A stretch of DNA of 64,000 nucleotides from Desulfurellaceae bacterium bin18 (lineage in GTDB: Bacteria > Desulfobacterota > Binatia > Bin18), in NCBI GenBank assembly GCA_002238415.1, contig MPMI01000007.1, positions 1 to 64,000 on the forward strand, read 5' to 3'. Below, one piece after another: positions 36,418-45,936 of this stretch. How positions within the stretch are numbered: the first letter of the stretch is position 1; each line of letters starts with the position of its first letter. Below the pieces are notes generated by a model. The model was not told the DNA's origin. It searched no databases and saw only the letters and a list, made by a program, of their open reading frames with translations. Position numbers and translations under genes: made by a program.

Positions 36418-37538
36418 CCGAGCCACGTTTTCTGCAAATACACACTCTTAGTCCTTACACGGGCACACTCCTCAATCGCGACGACACAGGACTGGCCAAA
36501 CGGCTACCCTATGGCGGCGCACTACGCACACGCGTTTCGTCGCAATGCCTCAAACGGCACTGGCGCAGCGCTGTTGAGAAGTACGCCCTGCACACGATCG
36601 GCGGAGAGGAACTAAAAGCGTACCGTTCTCGTGAACTCGTGACACACAAAGTTATTAAACCATTGTATGACCGCTTCCCAGACGAAGTGGTGAAGGCGCT
36701 GGAACCGGAGATTCAGCAGGCCGTATATGGAGATAAAGGAACGACAAAGAAAAGTCGTCAGACTCTTTTATTCGGGAAACCGGAGATCGATTGGTTGGCC
36801 CAGGAAGCCGTTCGCTTGGCCCAGGAAGCCAAAGACGATGCTGAGGCTGCCACAAAGGCGGCAAAGGATTGGAGGAAAGACTTTCGGGCCAACATCAAGG
36901 CGATGCGCGATAGCGCGACGCTCCCCGCTGGACTGACAGCGGCGCTGTTCGGACGGATGGTGACATCTGACCCCGATGCCAACATCACTGCACCGGTCCA
37001 TGTCGCACATGCCTTTACCGTCCATGAAGAGGAAGCGGAGAGCGACTATTTCACCGCTGTGGATGATCTGTCCGAGGACGAACCAGGAGCGGACACGATT
37101 CAGGAGACTGAGCTGACCTCGGGCCTGTTTTACGGCTACGTCGTCGTCGATTTGCCAGGGCTTCTTGACAACCTCGGCGGCAATACGGACATGGCAGGCG
37201 CAGTCCTGCATAACCTGATCTATCTGATCGCCGAGGTCTCTCCAGGTGCGAAGCTCGGCTCTACCGCGCCCTATGGACGGGCGTCGCTGATGATCCTGGA
37301 GGCCGGCGACCGACAGCCTCGAACCCTGGCTGAGGCGTACCGGCGCCCCTGTGCGCCAGATACCGACGAGGCGGTGGCTAAGCTGGCGGATTATCTGAAA
37401 TGGATTGACGAGGCTTACGATACAGGTGAGGAGCGGCGGGTACTGACGCGTGCTGATGTCGAGCTACCCAGAGCGGAGCGCGGTTCGCTCGCGGACCTTG
37501 CGAAATGGGCGAAGACGCTGCCAGGAGCGCTCTCATGA
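36414..37538 (+). CDS. casC: Cascade backbone Cas7e/CasC
   Basis: A 374-residue crRNA-binding backbone subunit, present in about six copies in type I-E Cascade. The opening FLQIHTLSPYTGTLLNRDDTGLAKRLPYGGALRTRVSSQCLKRHWR is diagnostic of Cas7e (Cse4/CasC). The C-terminal GSTAPYGRASLMILEAGDRQPR also fits. Coupled by ATGA to both neighbours. Confidence 0.95.
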   Translation: MTEPRFLQIHTLSPYTGTLLNRDDTGLAKRLPYGGALRTRVSSQCLKRHWRSAVEKYALHTIGGEELKAYRSRELVTHKVIKPLYDRFPDEVVKALEPEIQQAVYGDKGTTKKSRQTLLFGKPEIDWLAQEAVRLAQEAKDDAEAATKAAKDWRKDFRANIKAMRDSATLPAGLTAALFGRMVTSDPDANITAPVHVAHAFTVHEEEAESDYFTAVDDLSEDEPGADTIQETELTSGLFYGYVVVDLPGLLDNLGGNTDMAGAVLHNLIYLIAEVSPGAKLGSTAPYGRASLMILEAGDRQPRTLAEAYRRPCAPDTDEAVAKLADYLKWIDEAYDTGEERRVLTRADVELPRAERGSLADLAKWAKTLPGALS

Positions 37539-38251
37539 GCCATACATGGCTTATTATTCGGCTTGAAGCGCCACTAATGGCCTTTGGCGGTGTTGCTGTA
37601 GACCAAGTTGGCCCGACCCGGGACTTTCCGGCTGCCTCCATGCTGACCGGACTCTTTGCCAATGCTCTCGGACTGCATTGGTCGGATCGCGCAGCGCACC
37701 AAGCGTTACAGGACCGGTTGATTTTTGCCGTGAGACGCGAGCGAACCCCTGTCACGGCAGGAGTCGTTACAGATATGCAGAACGCGAAGCTCAACAAGGC
37801 AGATAAAGGCTGGACGACTTTCGGCGCTCCAGAGGGGCGTGGCGGAGCCAGCTATGATGCGCCGCATCGCCGTACGCGGGACTATCTAGCCGACCAAACG
37901 GTACGCGTAGTTCTCCGGTTCGACCCAGCCGAGCTTTCACCCACTCTGGAGACGCTTGCCGAAGCGATTGACCAGCCAGCGCGCCCACTCTTCATCGGTC
38001 GCAAGCCGTGCCTCCCCTCCTGCCGTCTCATGGACGGCTGGACAGATGGGGAGACAGCCTATACGGCACTCTGTTCTCTGTCGGGCTCGGGCTTATTCCA
38101 CGCACTCTGGCCAGCGGGCGAAGGACCGGAAACAGGCCCACAGGTCGAGCGAATCGCCGACCTTGCTGATCTGCGGAGTTGGCGGACGGGGCTGCACGGC
38201 GGGTCACGCCGCGTCGTGGAAGGGCATATCGAGGGGGTGGTCAATTCATGA
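37535..38251 (+). CDS. casD: Cascade subunit Cas5e/CasD
   Basis: A 238-residue RAMP protein that caps the 5' handle of the crRNA. The start LIIRLEAPLMAFGG and the GPTRDFPAASMLTGLFANALGL loop are typical of Cas5e, as is HRRTRDYLADQTVRVVLRF. ATG 37535 overlaps the cas7e stop; the frame from 37505 is longer but inside cas7e. Confidence 0.94.
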   Translation: MSHTWLIIRLEAPLMAFGGVAVDQVGPTRDFPAASMLTGLFANALGLHWSDRAAHQALQDRLIFAVRRERTPVTAGVVTDMQNAKLNKADKGWTTFGAPEGRGGASYDAPHRRTRDYLADQTVRVVLRFDPAELSPTLETLAEAIDQPARPLFIGRKPCLPSCRLMDGWTDGETAYTALCSLSGSGLFHALWPAGEGPETGPQVERIADLADLRSWRTGLHGGSRRVVEGHIEGVVNS

Positions 38252-39033
38252 GTTCGCTTTTTCTGATCCGTATGCCTATAGCGATGGACAGACTAGCTCG
38301 CTGGGCCGGAGAGCGGGGCTGGATTCGTCACCGCGGCCACGCGACAGGATTTGATGAAGGCCGCGCGCTGCACCATCTGGTTGATGAAGTGTTTGGCCCT
38401 GGCGAACTCCGCCCGTTTCGTTTGCTGGTTGCACCACGGCGTAGGGTAGGAAGTCTCTACGGCTATTGCGAGAGCGACGGAGAAGTCTTACGGGAAAAAG
38501 GCCACATCCAGGCTCTACCTGAGCATCTGAGCGTTCTCAAAATTGATCGTTTAGAGGCGAAAGCCATGCCAACGGAATGGGCGGAAGGCCGACGGATTGG
38601 CTTCGACCTGCGAGTACGCCCCGTCCGAAGGTTGAAGACAGAGCTTGGTACGGACAAAGAACGCTTCCGCAAGGGTGCGGAACTGGATGCTTTTCTGATT
38701 GAAGCGTTGCGCCAGCATTTCGGCGACCGCAATGGCATGGCTGGAGACGCGCGAGCCAGGGAAACGGTTTATCTTGACTGGCTGGCCGAACGGCTGACCC
38801 CGGCGGCAGAACTGGACCGTAAGGATACACGCCTCGTCCACTTTCAGCGAAGCCGTGTTTCGCGTGGCAAGGCGGGACCTGAAGGGCCGGATGCCACATT
38901 CCACGGCACTTTGAAGGTGAATGAGCCGGAGCGTTTCATAAAATTGCTGGCGCGTGGGGTAGGACGGCACCGGGCCTATGGCTATGGGATGCTTCTTCTC
39001 CGTCCGGTCTCACGGCCAACGCCGAGGCGATGA
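38248..39033 (+). CDS. casE: crRNA endoribonuclease Cas6e/CasE
   Basis: A 261-residue RAMP endonuclease that cuts each repeat and stays bound to the 3' hairpin. It belongs to the Cas6e branch with GRALHHLVDEVFGPGELRPFRLL (candidate catalytic His pair). The C-terminal glycine-rich loop GVGRHRAYGYGMLLLRPV is present. ATG 38248 overlaps the cas5e stop. The following 47 bp separates it from cas1. Confidence 0.93.
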   Translation: MSSLFLIRMPIAMDRLARWAGERGWIRHRGHATGFDEGRALHHLVDEVFGPGELRPFRLLVAPRRRVGSLYGYCESDGEVLREKGHIQALPEHLSVLKIDRLEAKAMPTEWAEGRRIGFDLRVRPVRRLKTELGTDKERFRKGAELDAFLIEALRQHFGDRNGMAGDARARETVYLDWLAERLTPAAELDRKDTRLVHFQRSRVSRGKAGPEGPDATFHGTLKVNEPERFIKLLARGVGRHRAYGYGMLLLRPVSRPTPRR

Positions 39034-39080
39034 TGCTTAAAGGCCGGCCCGAGGCGGGCTGACCGAACGAAGGGGACACT

Positions 39081-39947
39081 GTGCTGAAAGGAAGATTAGG
39101 GCTTGAGGCCGCACGGGTTCCGCACGCCGACCGTCATGGTCTGCTGTGGTTGGCACGTGGGAATCTCAGCGTGGAGGATGGCACGCTGCATTTTCGGACC
39201 GCTGGGTCGCCGGATATGGCTGCCGGCGATTACGCCATTCCGTTTCAGAATATCTCGTTCATCCTGCTCGGGCCGGGCTCAACCGTGAGCCACGACGTGT
39301 TCCGGCTGCTCGCCCGCCACGGGACCGGCCTCGTGGCGGTTGGGGAAGACGGCGTGCGGATGTATAGCGCCCAACCCTTTGGACCGAACGATTCAAAAAG
39401 AGCGCGCCGGCAGGCCAAACTCTGGAACGATAACCGGTCACGGCTGCGCGTCGCCCGACGCATGTACGCCTGGCGTTTGGGTGAGGTGCTGCCCGAACAG
39501 GACATATCCATCCTGCGCGGGATCGAAGGGGCGCGGATGAAAACGGCCTACGGCCTGCTGGCCCAGAAGTACCGCATTGATTGGCACGGACGCCGGTATG
39601 ACCGGCAAAACCCGGATATTGCCGACGCCCCGAACCAAGCCATTAACCACGCAGCCACAGCCATCGAAGCCGCGGCTATCGTTGCCGTGGCTGCAACAGG
39701 AACACTGCCTCCTCTGGGATTCATTCACGAGGATGCGTCTATCGCCTTTTGTCTGGATATTGCCGACCTCTACCGAACTGAAGTGACCATCCCGGTCGCC
39801 TTTGAGGCAGTCATCCAGCATCACAAAAATGGACATATCCCGCTCGAACGGCACGTCCGACGGTTGGCGGGACGCCGATTCAGGGAACTGAAGATCATCT
39901 CGAAGATGATTGATCGGATCATAAAATTGATGGACGACGATGAATGA
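39081..39947 (+). CDS. cas1: CRISPR integrase Cas1 (type I-E)
   Basis: A 288-residue adaptation integrase. Metal ligands are visible: the Glu of GIEGARMKTAYGLLAQKY, the His of GFIHEDASIAF and the Asp of CLDIADLYRTE. It starts at a GTG after GAAGGGGAC. The stop overlaps cas2 (ATGA), matching the usual Cas1-Cas2 complex stoichiometry through coupled translation. Confidence 0.96.
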   Translation: MLKGRLGLEAARVPHADRHGLLWLARGNLSVEDGTLHFRTAGSPDMAAGDYAIPFQNISFILLGPGSTVSHDVFRLLARHGTGLVAVGEDGVRMYSAQPFGPNDSKRARRQAKLWNDNRSRLRVARRMYAWRLGEVLPEQDISILRGIEGARMKTAYGLLAQKYRIDWHGRRYDRQNPDIADAPNQAINHAATAIEAAAIVAVAATGTLPPLGFIHEDASIAFCLDIADLYRTEVTIPVAFEAVIQHHKNGHIPLERHVRRLAGRRFRELKIISKMIDRIIKLMDDDE

Positions 39948-40249
39948 CAGTAGTCGTGACACGTGATGTTGCCCCGCGCACCCGTGGGTTTCTGGCCTCC
40001 TGCATGATCGAGATTGCCCCTGGAGTGTACACTGCTCCGAGGCTGTCTCGTAGCGTCAGAGATCGGGTATGGACAGTGATAGAGGAATGGTTCCTGGAGT
40101 TGGGAGGCCAATCTATTGTCATGACCTGGCAGGACCCACGTGAGCCGGGCGGACAAGGCGTCCGAGTCCTCGGGTCACCACCGGTCGAGTTAGTGGACCA
40201 AGAGGGCCTCATCTTGTCGCGGCGAACCCGCCACACGCAGGACAAATAG
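39944..40249 (+). CDS. cas2: Cas2e (type I-E)
   Basis: A 101-residue Cas2 of the type I-E branch (CT1978-like): VVVTRDVAPRTRGFLASCMIEIAPGVYTAPRLSRSVRDRVW is diagnostic. It forms the central dimer of the spacer-integration complex. The C-terminal extension after the ferredoxin-like core is typical of Cas2e. It is the last gene before the leader. Confidence 0.95.
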   Translation: MTVVVTRDVAPRTRGFLASCMIEIAPGVYTAPRLSRSVRDRVWTVIEEWFLELGGQSIVMTWQDPREPGGQGVRVLGSPPVELVDQEGLILSRRTRHTQDK

Positions 40250-40329
40250 CTCTTTGACAATCTGAACGGCGCTCCTCTACACGCCGGAGATAGACTCATG
40301 GCGGCAAAAAGTCTAATAAACTCAGTAGA
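40250..40329 (+). promoter_or_regulatory. CRISPR leader with degenerate repeat
   Basis: The 80 bp between cas2 and the first full repeat contains TTGACA (40254-40259), a good -35 match. A degenerate repeat lies at 40268-40297; its right part reads TACACGCCGGAGATAGAC against TACACGCGGGGATAGAC in the true repeat. It is followed by 32 bp, almost exactly a spacer length. Decayed repeats at the far end of the array support this side as the leader side. Confidence 0.6.
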
Positions 40330-43300
40330 GGTTCCCCCGTACACGCGGGGATAGACCGTGACCTTTGTGCAGAGTCAAGCGTAGAGGGGCGGTTCCCCCG
40401 TACACGCGGGGATAGACCGCATCCTTCTTAGCTGCGAGTATGGGCGTAAACGGTTCCCCCGTACACGCGGGGATAGACCGCGCACTGGCGATTGCCCTCC
40501 GCTACCCAAGGAGGTTCCCCCGTACACGCGGGGATAGACCCAAAAGGCCGTCACCGTGGTTGATGATCCGGGCGGTTCCCCCGTACACGCGGGGATAGAC
40601 CTTCGGAAGGTCCGCAAGATCTTAAAACGGGAATGGTTCCCCCGTACACGCGGGGATAGACCGCCCTGGCTAATTCGCGCATAGCCGCCTGTGTTGGTTC
40701 CCCCGTACACGCGGGGATAGACCTGAGCCAAGAATCAAGCGAAATCCAATGCCCGCGGTTCCCCCGTACACGCGGGGATAGACCTTCAAGATCAGCCGCG
40801 TCTGCGATACCGCGATGGGTTCCCCCGTACACGCGGGGATAGACCTGGGCGAGCAAGATCAAACGGGACAGACCGAGAGGTTCCCCCGTACACGCGGGGA
40901 TAGACCTTTTTTTTGCCAAAATGGAGGTGAGTAGTGTTCGGTTCCCCCGTACACGCGGGGATAGACCCTTTCATTTTCTTTCCGATCTCTATTGCCAGGG
41001 GGTTCCCCCGTACACGCGGGGATAGACCGTGACCGGCTTGTGACATCACAATGGGTGAAAAGGTTCCCCCGTACACGCGGGGATAGACCCGATTAGAGCA
41101 GTTGCTAAAGGAGGCTAAAACTGGTTCCCCCGTACACGCGGGGATAGACCCCTGAAATTCCTCTGCTCTCAGTTGAAGCCCAAGGTTCCCCCGTACACGC
41201 GGGGATAGACCTTCTTCAGTCTCAGGGTATTGAAGAGAAACACCGGTTCCCCCGTACACGCGGGGATAGACCCGCGTTCAATAATTGCGTCTCGAGTTCG
41301 GTCATGGTTCCCCCGTACACGCGGGGATAGACCGGAGGCCACGGAGGCAGCCGCCACCGCCACCGCCACGACGGCGGTTCCCCCGTACACGCGGGGATAG
41401 ACCCTGCCCCGCCGGGCCGGCGACGGCGCCATTGTAGGTTCCCCCGTACACGCGAGGATAGACCTGGCCGGGGGGCGGCGACAACGGGGCCGGTCGTGGT
41501 TCCCCCGTACACGCGGGGATAGACCTGGACACACGCCTTGCACTCGTCTTTGTCTTGGGGTTCCCCCGTACACGCGGGGATAGACCGTCGGAGGAACCCG
41601 AACCAGAAGAGGGGGAAGGGGTTCCCCCGTACACGCGGGGATAGACCCCTTTAAGACAATCGCCTTTTCGGTCAGGGCCAGGTTCCCCCGTACACGCGGG
41701 GATAGACCGATGGTCTGAAGGCGTCCCAGTTTACCGGCCTGGGTTCCCCCGTACACGCGGGGATAGACCTATTGGGTAAACACCTCAAAGTCAGCAAACA
41801 TGGGTTCCCCCGTACACGCGGGGATAGACCGCTGGGTCAAGTTGGCGGCGAAATCCGTCGTTCGGTTCCCCCGTACACGCGGGGATAGACCACGTCCACA
41901 GGTCACCGTTCAGCCTCATACGACGGTTCCCCCGTACACGCGGGGATAGACCCTGGCTGATTGCCTGCCATATTGTCTGCCGTGAGGTTCCCCCGTACAC
42001 GCGGGGATAGACCCTTATCCATTTCAAGACGGGTCACTTCCATTATGGTTCCCCCGTACACGCGGGGATAGACCCCTGAGCGACGACCTGAGAGATGAGA
42101 TCGCTTTGGTTCCCCCGTACACGCGGGGATAGACCGTTATCCATTTCAAGACGGGTCACTTCCATTATGGTTCCCCCGTACACGCGGGGATAGACCCCTG
42201 AGCGACGACCTGAGAGATGAGATCGCTGTGGTTCCCCCGTACACGCGGGGATAGACCTGCCGATATTCCTATGGAGGACTGGAAACTACTGGTTCCCCCG
42301 TACACGCGGGGATAGACCTGGCTCGCTATTTTCCTGGCCCTACATTTCCGAGGTTCCCCCGTACACGCGGGGATAGACCGCTCAAAGGTGGGACACTCGC
42401 AAACGGCGGCTGGGTTCCCCCGTACACGCGGGGATAGACCTCATCACTGCGGCGGGCCAGGCCGGCAGTGTCAGGTTCCCCCGTACACGCGGGGATAGAC
42501 CTCTCTCCGTGAACTGGAGAAGGCCATTGAAGACGGTTCCCCCGTACACGCGGGGATAGACCGCGTTGCCAGGTGCCACGAGACCAGCCGATTTCGGTTC
42601 CCCCGTACACGCGGGGATAGACCCGTTATATGCATGACCTTTCTCAATCGGTTATTGGTTCCCCCGTACACGCGGGGATAGACCTTTTTGTTTCCTGGCT
42701 TCGGCATCTTTTAGCCGGGTTCCCCCGTACACGCGGGGATAGACCTCATAACAAATAGCGGGGAGGATCAATTTACCAGGTTCCCCCGTACACGCGGGGA
42801 TAGACCCCTGTCTGCTATTAATCCGTTCCACGTCCACCTGGTTCCCCCGTACACGCGGGGATAGACCGCAATTCCACCTGGTCTTTCACGACTGAAATCT
42901 GGTTCCCCCGTACACGCGGGGATAGACCGTACTCTAAGGACATTGATGTCGCTCTCGTCGAGGTTCCCCCGTACACGCGGGGATAGACCCTCCTTTCTCC
43001 GCCTGAATCGCTGCGTCATTTTGGTTCCCCCGTACACGCGGGGATAGACCCTCCGTAATAATCAGCGTAAACGTTCGATCTATGGTTCCCCCGTACACGC
43101 GGGGATAGACCGTGGGGGGAAACGCCATCTCCTCCCCCACGTCGGGTTCCCCCGTACACGCGGGGATAGACCTGTGATAGCCCGATAGAAGGAAGCAAAT
43201 TGCAAGGTTCCCCCGTACACGCGGGGATAGACCCTCATATGCGTGCATTCGATCCTGCATGGGATGGGTTCCCCCGTACACGCGGGGATAGACCCGAGAT

Positions 43301-44698
43301 ACTCCGCCGCGCGCGCCTCCTCTATGTGGTTCCCCCGTACACGCGGGGATAGACCGTCATGAAAACGGTGCTCCACAGCGACATCATCGGTTCCCCCGTA
43401 CACGCGGGGATAGACCCTCCATATATGCCCCTTGCTGACCTGCCCGTCCGGTTCCCCCGTACACGCGGGGATAGACCTGGCGATGGATACGTCTCCCGCG
43501 CCTACGTCGAGGTTCCCCCGTACACGCGGGGATAGACCTTGTCTCAGGCCGCACTCGGGAAGCAGTGGGGCGGTTCCCCCGTACACGCGGGGATAGACCC
43601 GTAGTGAACCGGAGCAGCCAATTCTCTTGCCCGGTTCCCCCGTACACGCGGGGATAGACCTGAACGCTCGATCCGCTGCCCAGTACGCCGGCAGGTTCCC
43701 CCGTACACGCGGGGATAGACCCCGTAGACTGGGAGGCTTAGCTATGCTGCCCGAGGTTCCCCCGTACACGCGGGGATAGACCTCTGAATCCGAACTCGAT
43801 GCCGTCGATACCCTAGGTTCCCCCGTACACGCGGGGATAGACCCAAGGTCTTGACTACGGTCCTGCTTCCGTCAACGGTTCCCCCGTACACGCGGGGATA
43901 GACCTTCATCTCCAGGATGAAGAGGCGTTCCTTGAGGGGTTCCCCCGTACACGCGGGGATAGACCTATTGACTCGTCCCTCCGTTTGGATTCGTGAACGG
44001 TTCCCCCGTACACGCGGGGATAGACCCAAAGCGAAACAAAAGGCTAAGAGGGGAAGGAAGGTTCCCCCGTACACGCGGGGATAGACCCTCTCTTTCAAAA
44101 AGAGACTCTTCGGCCAGACAGGTTCCCCCGTACACGCGGGGATAGACCGCATAGGCAGAGGCAGGTATGCCCCTGTCCCGAGGGTCCCCCGGACACGCGG
44201 GGATAGACCCACGGCGCAGGAGAAACGGAGGGGGCCAGGTCCGGGTTCCCCCGTACACGCGGGGATAGACCCGTGGCGCAGGAGAATCGGAGGGCGCAGT
44301 TTCCGGTTCCCCCGTAAACGCGGGGATAGACCCAGTGAAGGTCGCTTCTCCACATGCCGTACAATGGTTCCCCCGTACACGCGGGGATAGACCCTCGACA
44401 AGCACGGCATCATCGACCTCGGTGTCGGTTCCCCCGTACACGCGGGGATAGACCGTACTCACCCAGGCCGGGCGCCTGATCGGCGCTGGTTCCCCCGTAC
44501 ACGCGGGGATAGACCCGACTCCAAACGCCCGCTCCTGGGCGCGATCGCGGTTCCCCCGTACACGCGGGGATAGACCGTATTTGATCCTTTTGGCGTTGGT
44601 TGTGTGGGGGGTTCCCCCGTACACGCGGGGATAGACCGTCGTCATTTGCACGATAAAAGCAAATGACAATGGTTCCCCCGTACACGCGGGGATAGACC
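40330..44698 (+). CRISPR. Type I-E CRISPR array, 72 repeats
   Basis: I counted 72 copies of a 28-bp repeat beginning GGTTCCCCCG and ending GGGGATAGACC, with 71 spacers, nearly all 33 bp (period 61). The repeat palindrome CCCCCG...CGGGG is the Cas6e hairpin. Repeat variants lie at 41437 (CGCGAGG), 44182 (GGGTCCCCCGG) and 44305 (CGTAAACG); the last two mark the old, distal end. The spacer at 41334-41375 is 42 bp and that at 44210-44243 is 34 bp. Units 41986-42107 and 42108-42229 are a duplicated pair. Long reverse-strand frames here translate as SIPACTGEP/VYPRVYGGT repeats and are not genes. Confidence 0.98.
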
Positions 44699-44709
44699 GT
44701 GGATATCTC

Positions 44710-44800
44710 GTCTTCCCCACGCATGTAGGGGTGAACCGTAGCGTGTCAAATCCCTCAATCTTGATGAGATCGTCTCCCCTACGCATGTGGGGGTGAACCG
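44710..44800 (+). CRISPR. Remnant of a second I-E-like array (2 repeats)
   Basis: Two 29-bp sequences (44710-44738 and 44772-44800) begin GTCT, share CCC.ACGCATGT.GGGGTGAACCG and are separated by a 33-bp spacer. This repeat class (…GTGAACCG) is well known for type I-E but differs from the main array repeat (…ATAGACC). Only 11 bp separate it from the last main repeat, so the junction spacer is truncated. Confidence 0.8.
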
Positions 44801-44804
44801 CCGC

Positions 44805-44817
44805 CGGCCTTAACGGT
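44805..44817. repeat. Half repeat of the 36-nt CRISPR family
   Basis: CCGGCCTTAACGG immediately after the I-E-like remnant equals the first half of the 36-nt repeats found at 45975-46218. It looks like a broken repeat at the border of the vestigial second locus. Confidence 0.5.
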
Positions 44818-44878
44818 AGTGGGTCAGTTTGAAAATGGGGCGGGGTAATCGAACAAGTCGGACCGTTTCTCGCCAGTC

Positions 44879-45190
44879 ATGATCTCCGCCCTGGAGCATT
44901 ACAGCTATTGCCCGCGTCAGTGCGCCCTGATTCATCAGGAACAGACCTATGACGAGAACCTGTACACCCTGCGGGGTCGGGCCGTGCATAAGCAGGTGGA
45001 CGAACCGGAACATACGGTTGAGGCGGGGGTGCGGGTCGAGCGAGCGCTGGCGCTGTGGTCGTATCAACTCGGCTTGACCGGGCGGGCCGACGTGGTCGAG
45101 TTTCACGGCCCCACGCCCTGGAAACTTGCAGGAGTGGGACGGGCTCGGCTATGGTGTAATCAGCTTTTGCAGGAGGGAGGCCATGCTTAA
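44879..45190 (+). pseudogene. cas4: Truncated cas4 (type I-C-like)
   Basis: The first ~80 residues (ISALEHYSYCPRQCALIHQEQ, LRGRAVHKQVDEPEH, VERALALWSYQLGLTGRADVVEFHG) are a clear N-terminus of the RecB-like Cas4 exonuclease. It includes the first Fe-S cysteine and the Asp of ADVVEF. After about residue 84 the similarity stops; the remaining frame (WKLAGVGRARLWCNQLLQEGGHA) lacks the ExK catalytic motif and the C-terminal cysteine cluster. Full-length Cas4 has about 200 residues. The protein would be inactive. It is the only cas gene left of a second system. Confidence 0.85.
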
Positions 45191-45434
45191 AATACGCCAG
45201 AGAGAATACAAGCATCTCCCTTTAATCACTGGAGTGGGGTCCACACTTGTCACCCTCCTTCCTCCACCTAGTGAGAAGGTCGCCCGTCCAATACCCAAAG
45301 AAGACGAGAACGCCAACGCCGCACTTTTCCATATCTGGGAAAACGTAGGTAAGCATTTCCAGGCTGCCTGCGAGAAGCTCTGCGAGGAAACTGGTGAGCG
45401 AGAAGAAAGCAAGCCCCGAAGCCCAACCGTCTGA
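45183..45434 (+). CDS. Hypothetical protein, 83 aa
   Basis: Begins at an ATG with a good ribosome binding site (GGAGGGAGG) at the end of the broken cas4 frame. The product starts MLKIRQREYKHLPLITGVGSTL and has no recognised domain. It overlaps the DUF2335 gene by 41 bp in another frame. It was probably brought in together with that gene. Confidence 0.5.
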   Translation: MLKIRQREYKHLPLITGVGSTLVTLLPPPSEKVARPIPKEDENANAALFHIWENVGKHFQAACEKLCEETGEREESKPRSPTV

Positions 45435-45936
45435 AGCCGATTTGTCCCAAACAGACTCACAACAGGAAGCGAGTCTTCCATCTACGCTCGACGAACAATT
45501 CGAGCGGCTTCTTGAACGGAACCTTCCTCGCTTTATGGAGCGGTTTACCGCGGAGTATTCGCAGTCGGTGTCATTGTATCGTGGTCCACTCCCCTCGGCG
45601 TCGGAACTTGAGAGACTGAAGGCGATCAATCCGATCTTTCCAGAACAACTTCTCATGATGGCAAAAGATGAGCAGGAACACGCTCACGCAATGGAGCGCC
45701 TTGTGTTAGAGACCAACGCGCAAACGGTCCGCGAAAACCAACGTCTGTTCGGACGCGGGCAAGCCTATGGATTCGCTATTGGAACAATCACCGTCATCGC
45801 TGGAGCAGTGACCGCCCTGTATGGACAGCCTCTCGCTGGTAGCTTTATTGGGACTGGCGGGGTGGCCGCGCTTATTATTGCTTTTATCTATGGCGCTCGG
45901 AAAGGGGTAGTTCCTGATGAGGGCAAACAGGATTGA
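45394..45936 (+). CDS. DUF2335 membrane protein
   Basis: A 180-residue protein. Residues 60-110 (YRGPLPSASELERLKAINPIFPEQLLMMAKDEQEHAHAMERL) match the DUF2335 family of predicted membrane proteins. Two hydrophobic helices follow (FAIGTITVIAGAVTALYG and SFIGTGGVAALIIAFIYG). The first 50 residues are acidic and Gln/Ser-rich. It starts at a GTG after GCGAGGAAACTG. Its stop codon TGA lies inside a truncated CRISPR repeat end (GGATTGAAAC), so the gene sits in the middle of the vestigial CRISPR locus. Function unknown; often in mobile or accessory regions. Confidence 0.75.
   Translation: MSEKKASPEAQPSEADLSQTDSQQEASLPSTLDEQFERLLERNLPRFMERFTAEYSQSVSLYRGPLPSASELERLKAINPIFPEQLLMMAKDEQEHAHAMERLVLETNAQTVRENQRLFGRGQAYGFAIGTITVIAGAVTALYGQPLAGSFIGTGGVAALIIAFIYGARKGVVPDEGKQD

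Noticed and set aside
40375..44786. Many long minus-strand frames with repeating SIPACTGEP, VYPRVYGGT and GLSPRVRGN
   Set aside because: They are three-frame translations of the 28-bp CRISPR repeat and its spacers (61-bp period shifts the frame each unit), a well-known misannotation.
45126..45182. Upstream extension of the 83-aa ORF
   Set aside because: The extension lies within the cas4 fragment; the ATG at 45183 has the good ribosome binding site.
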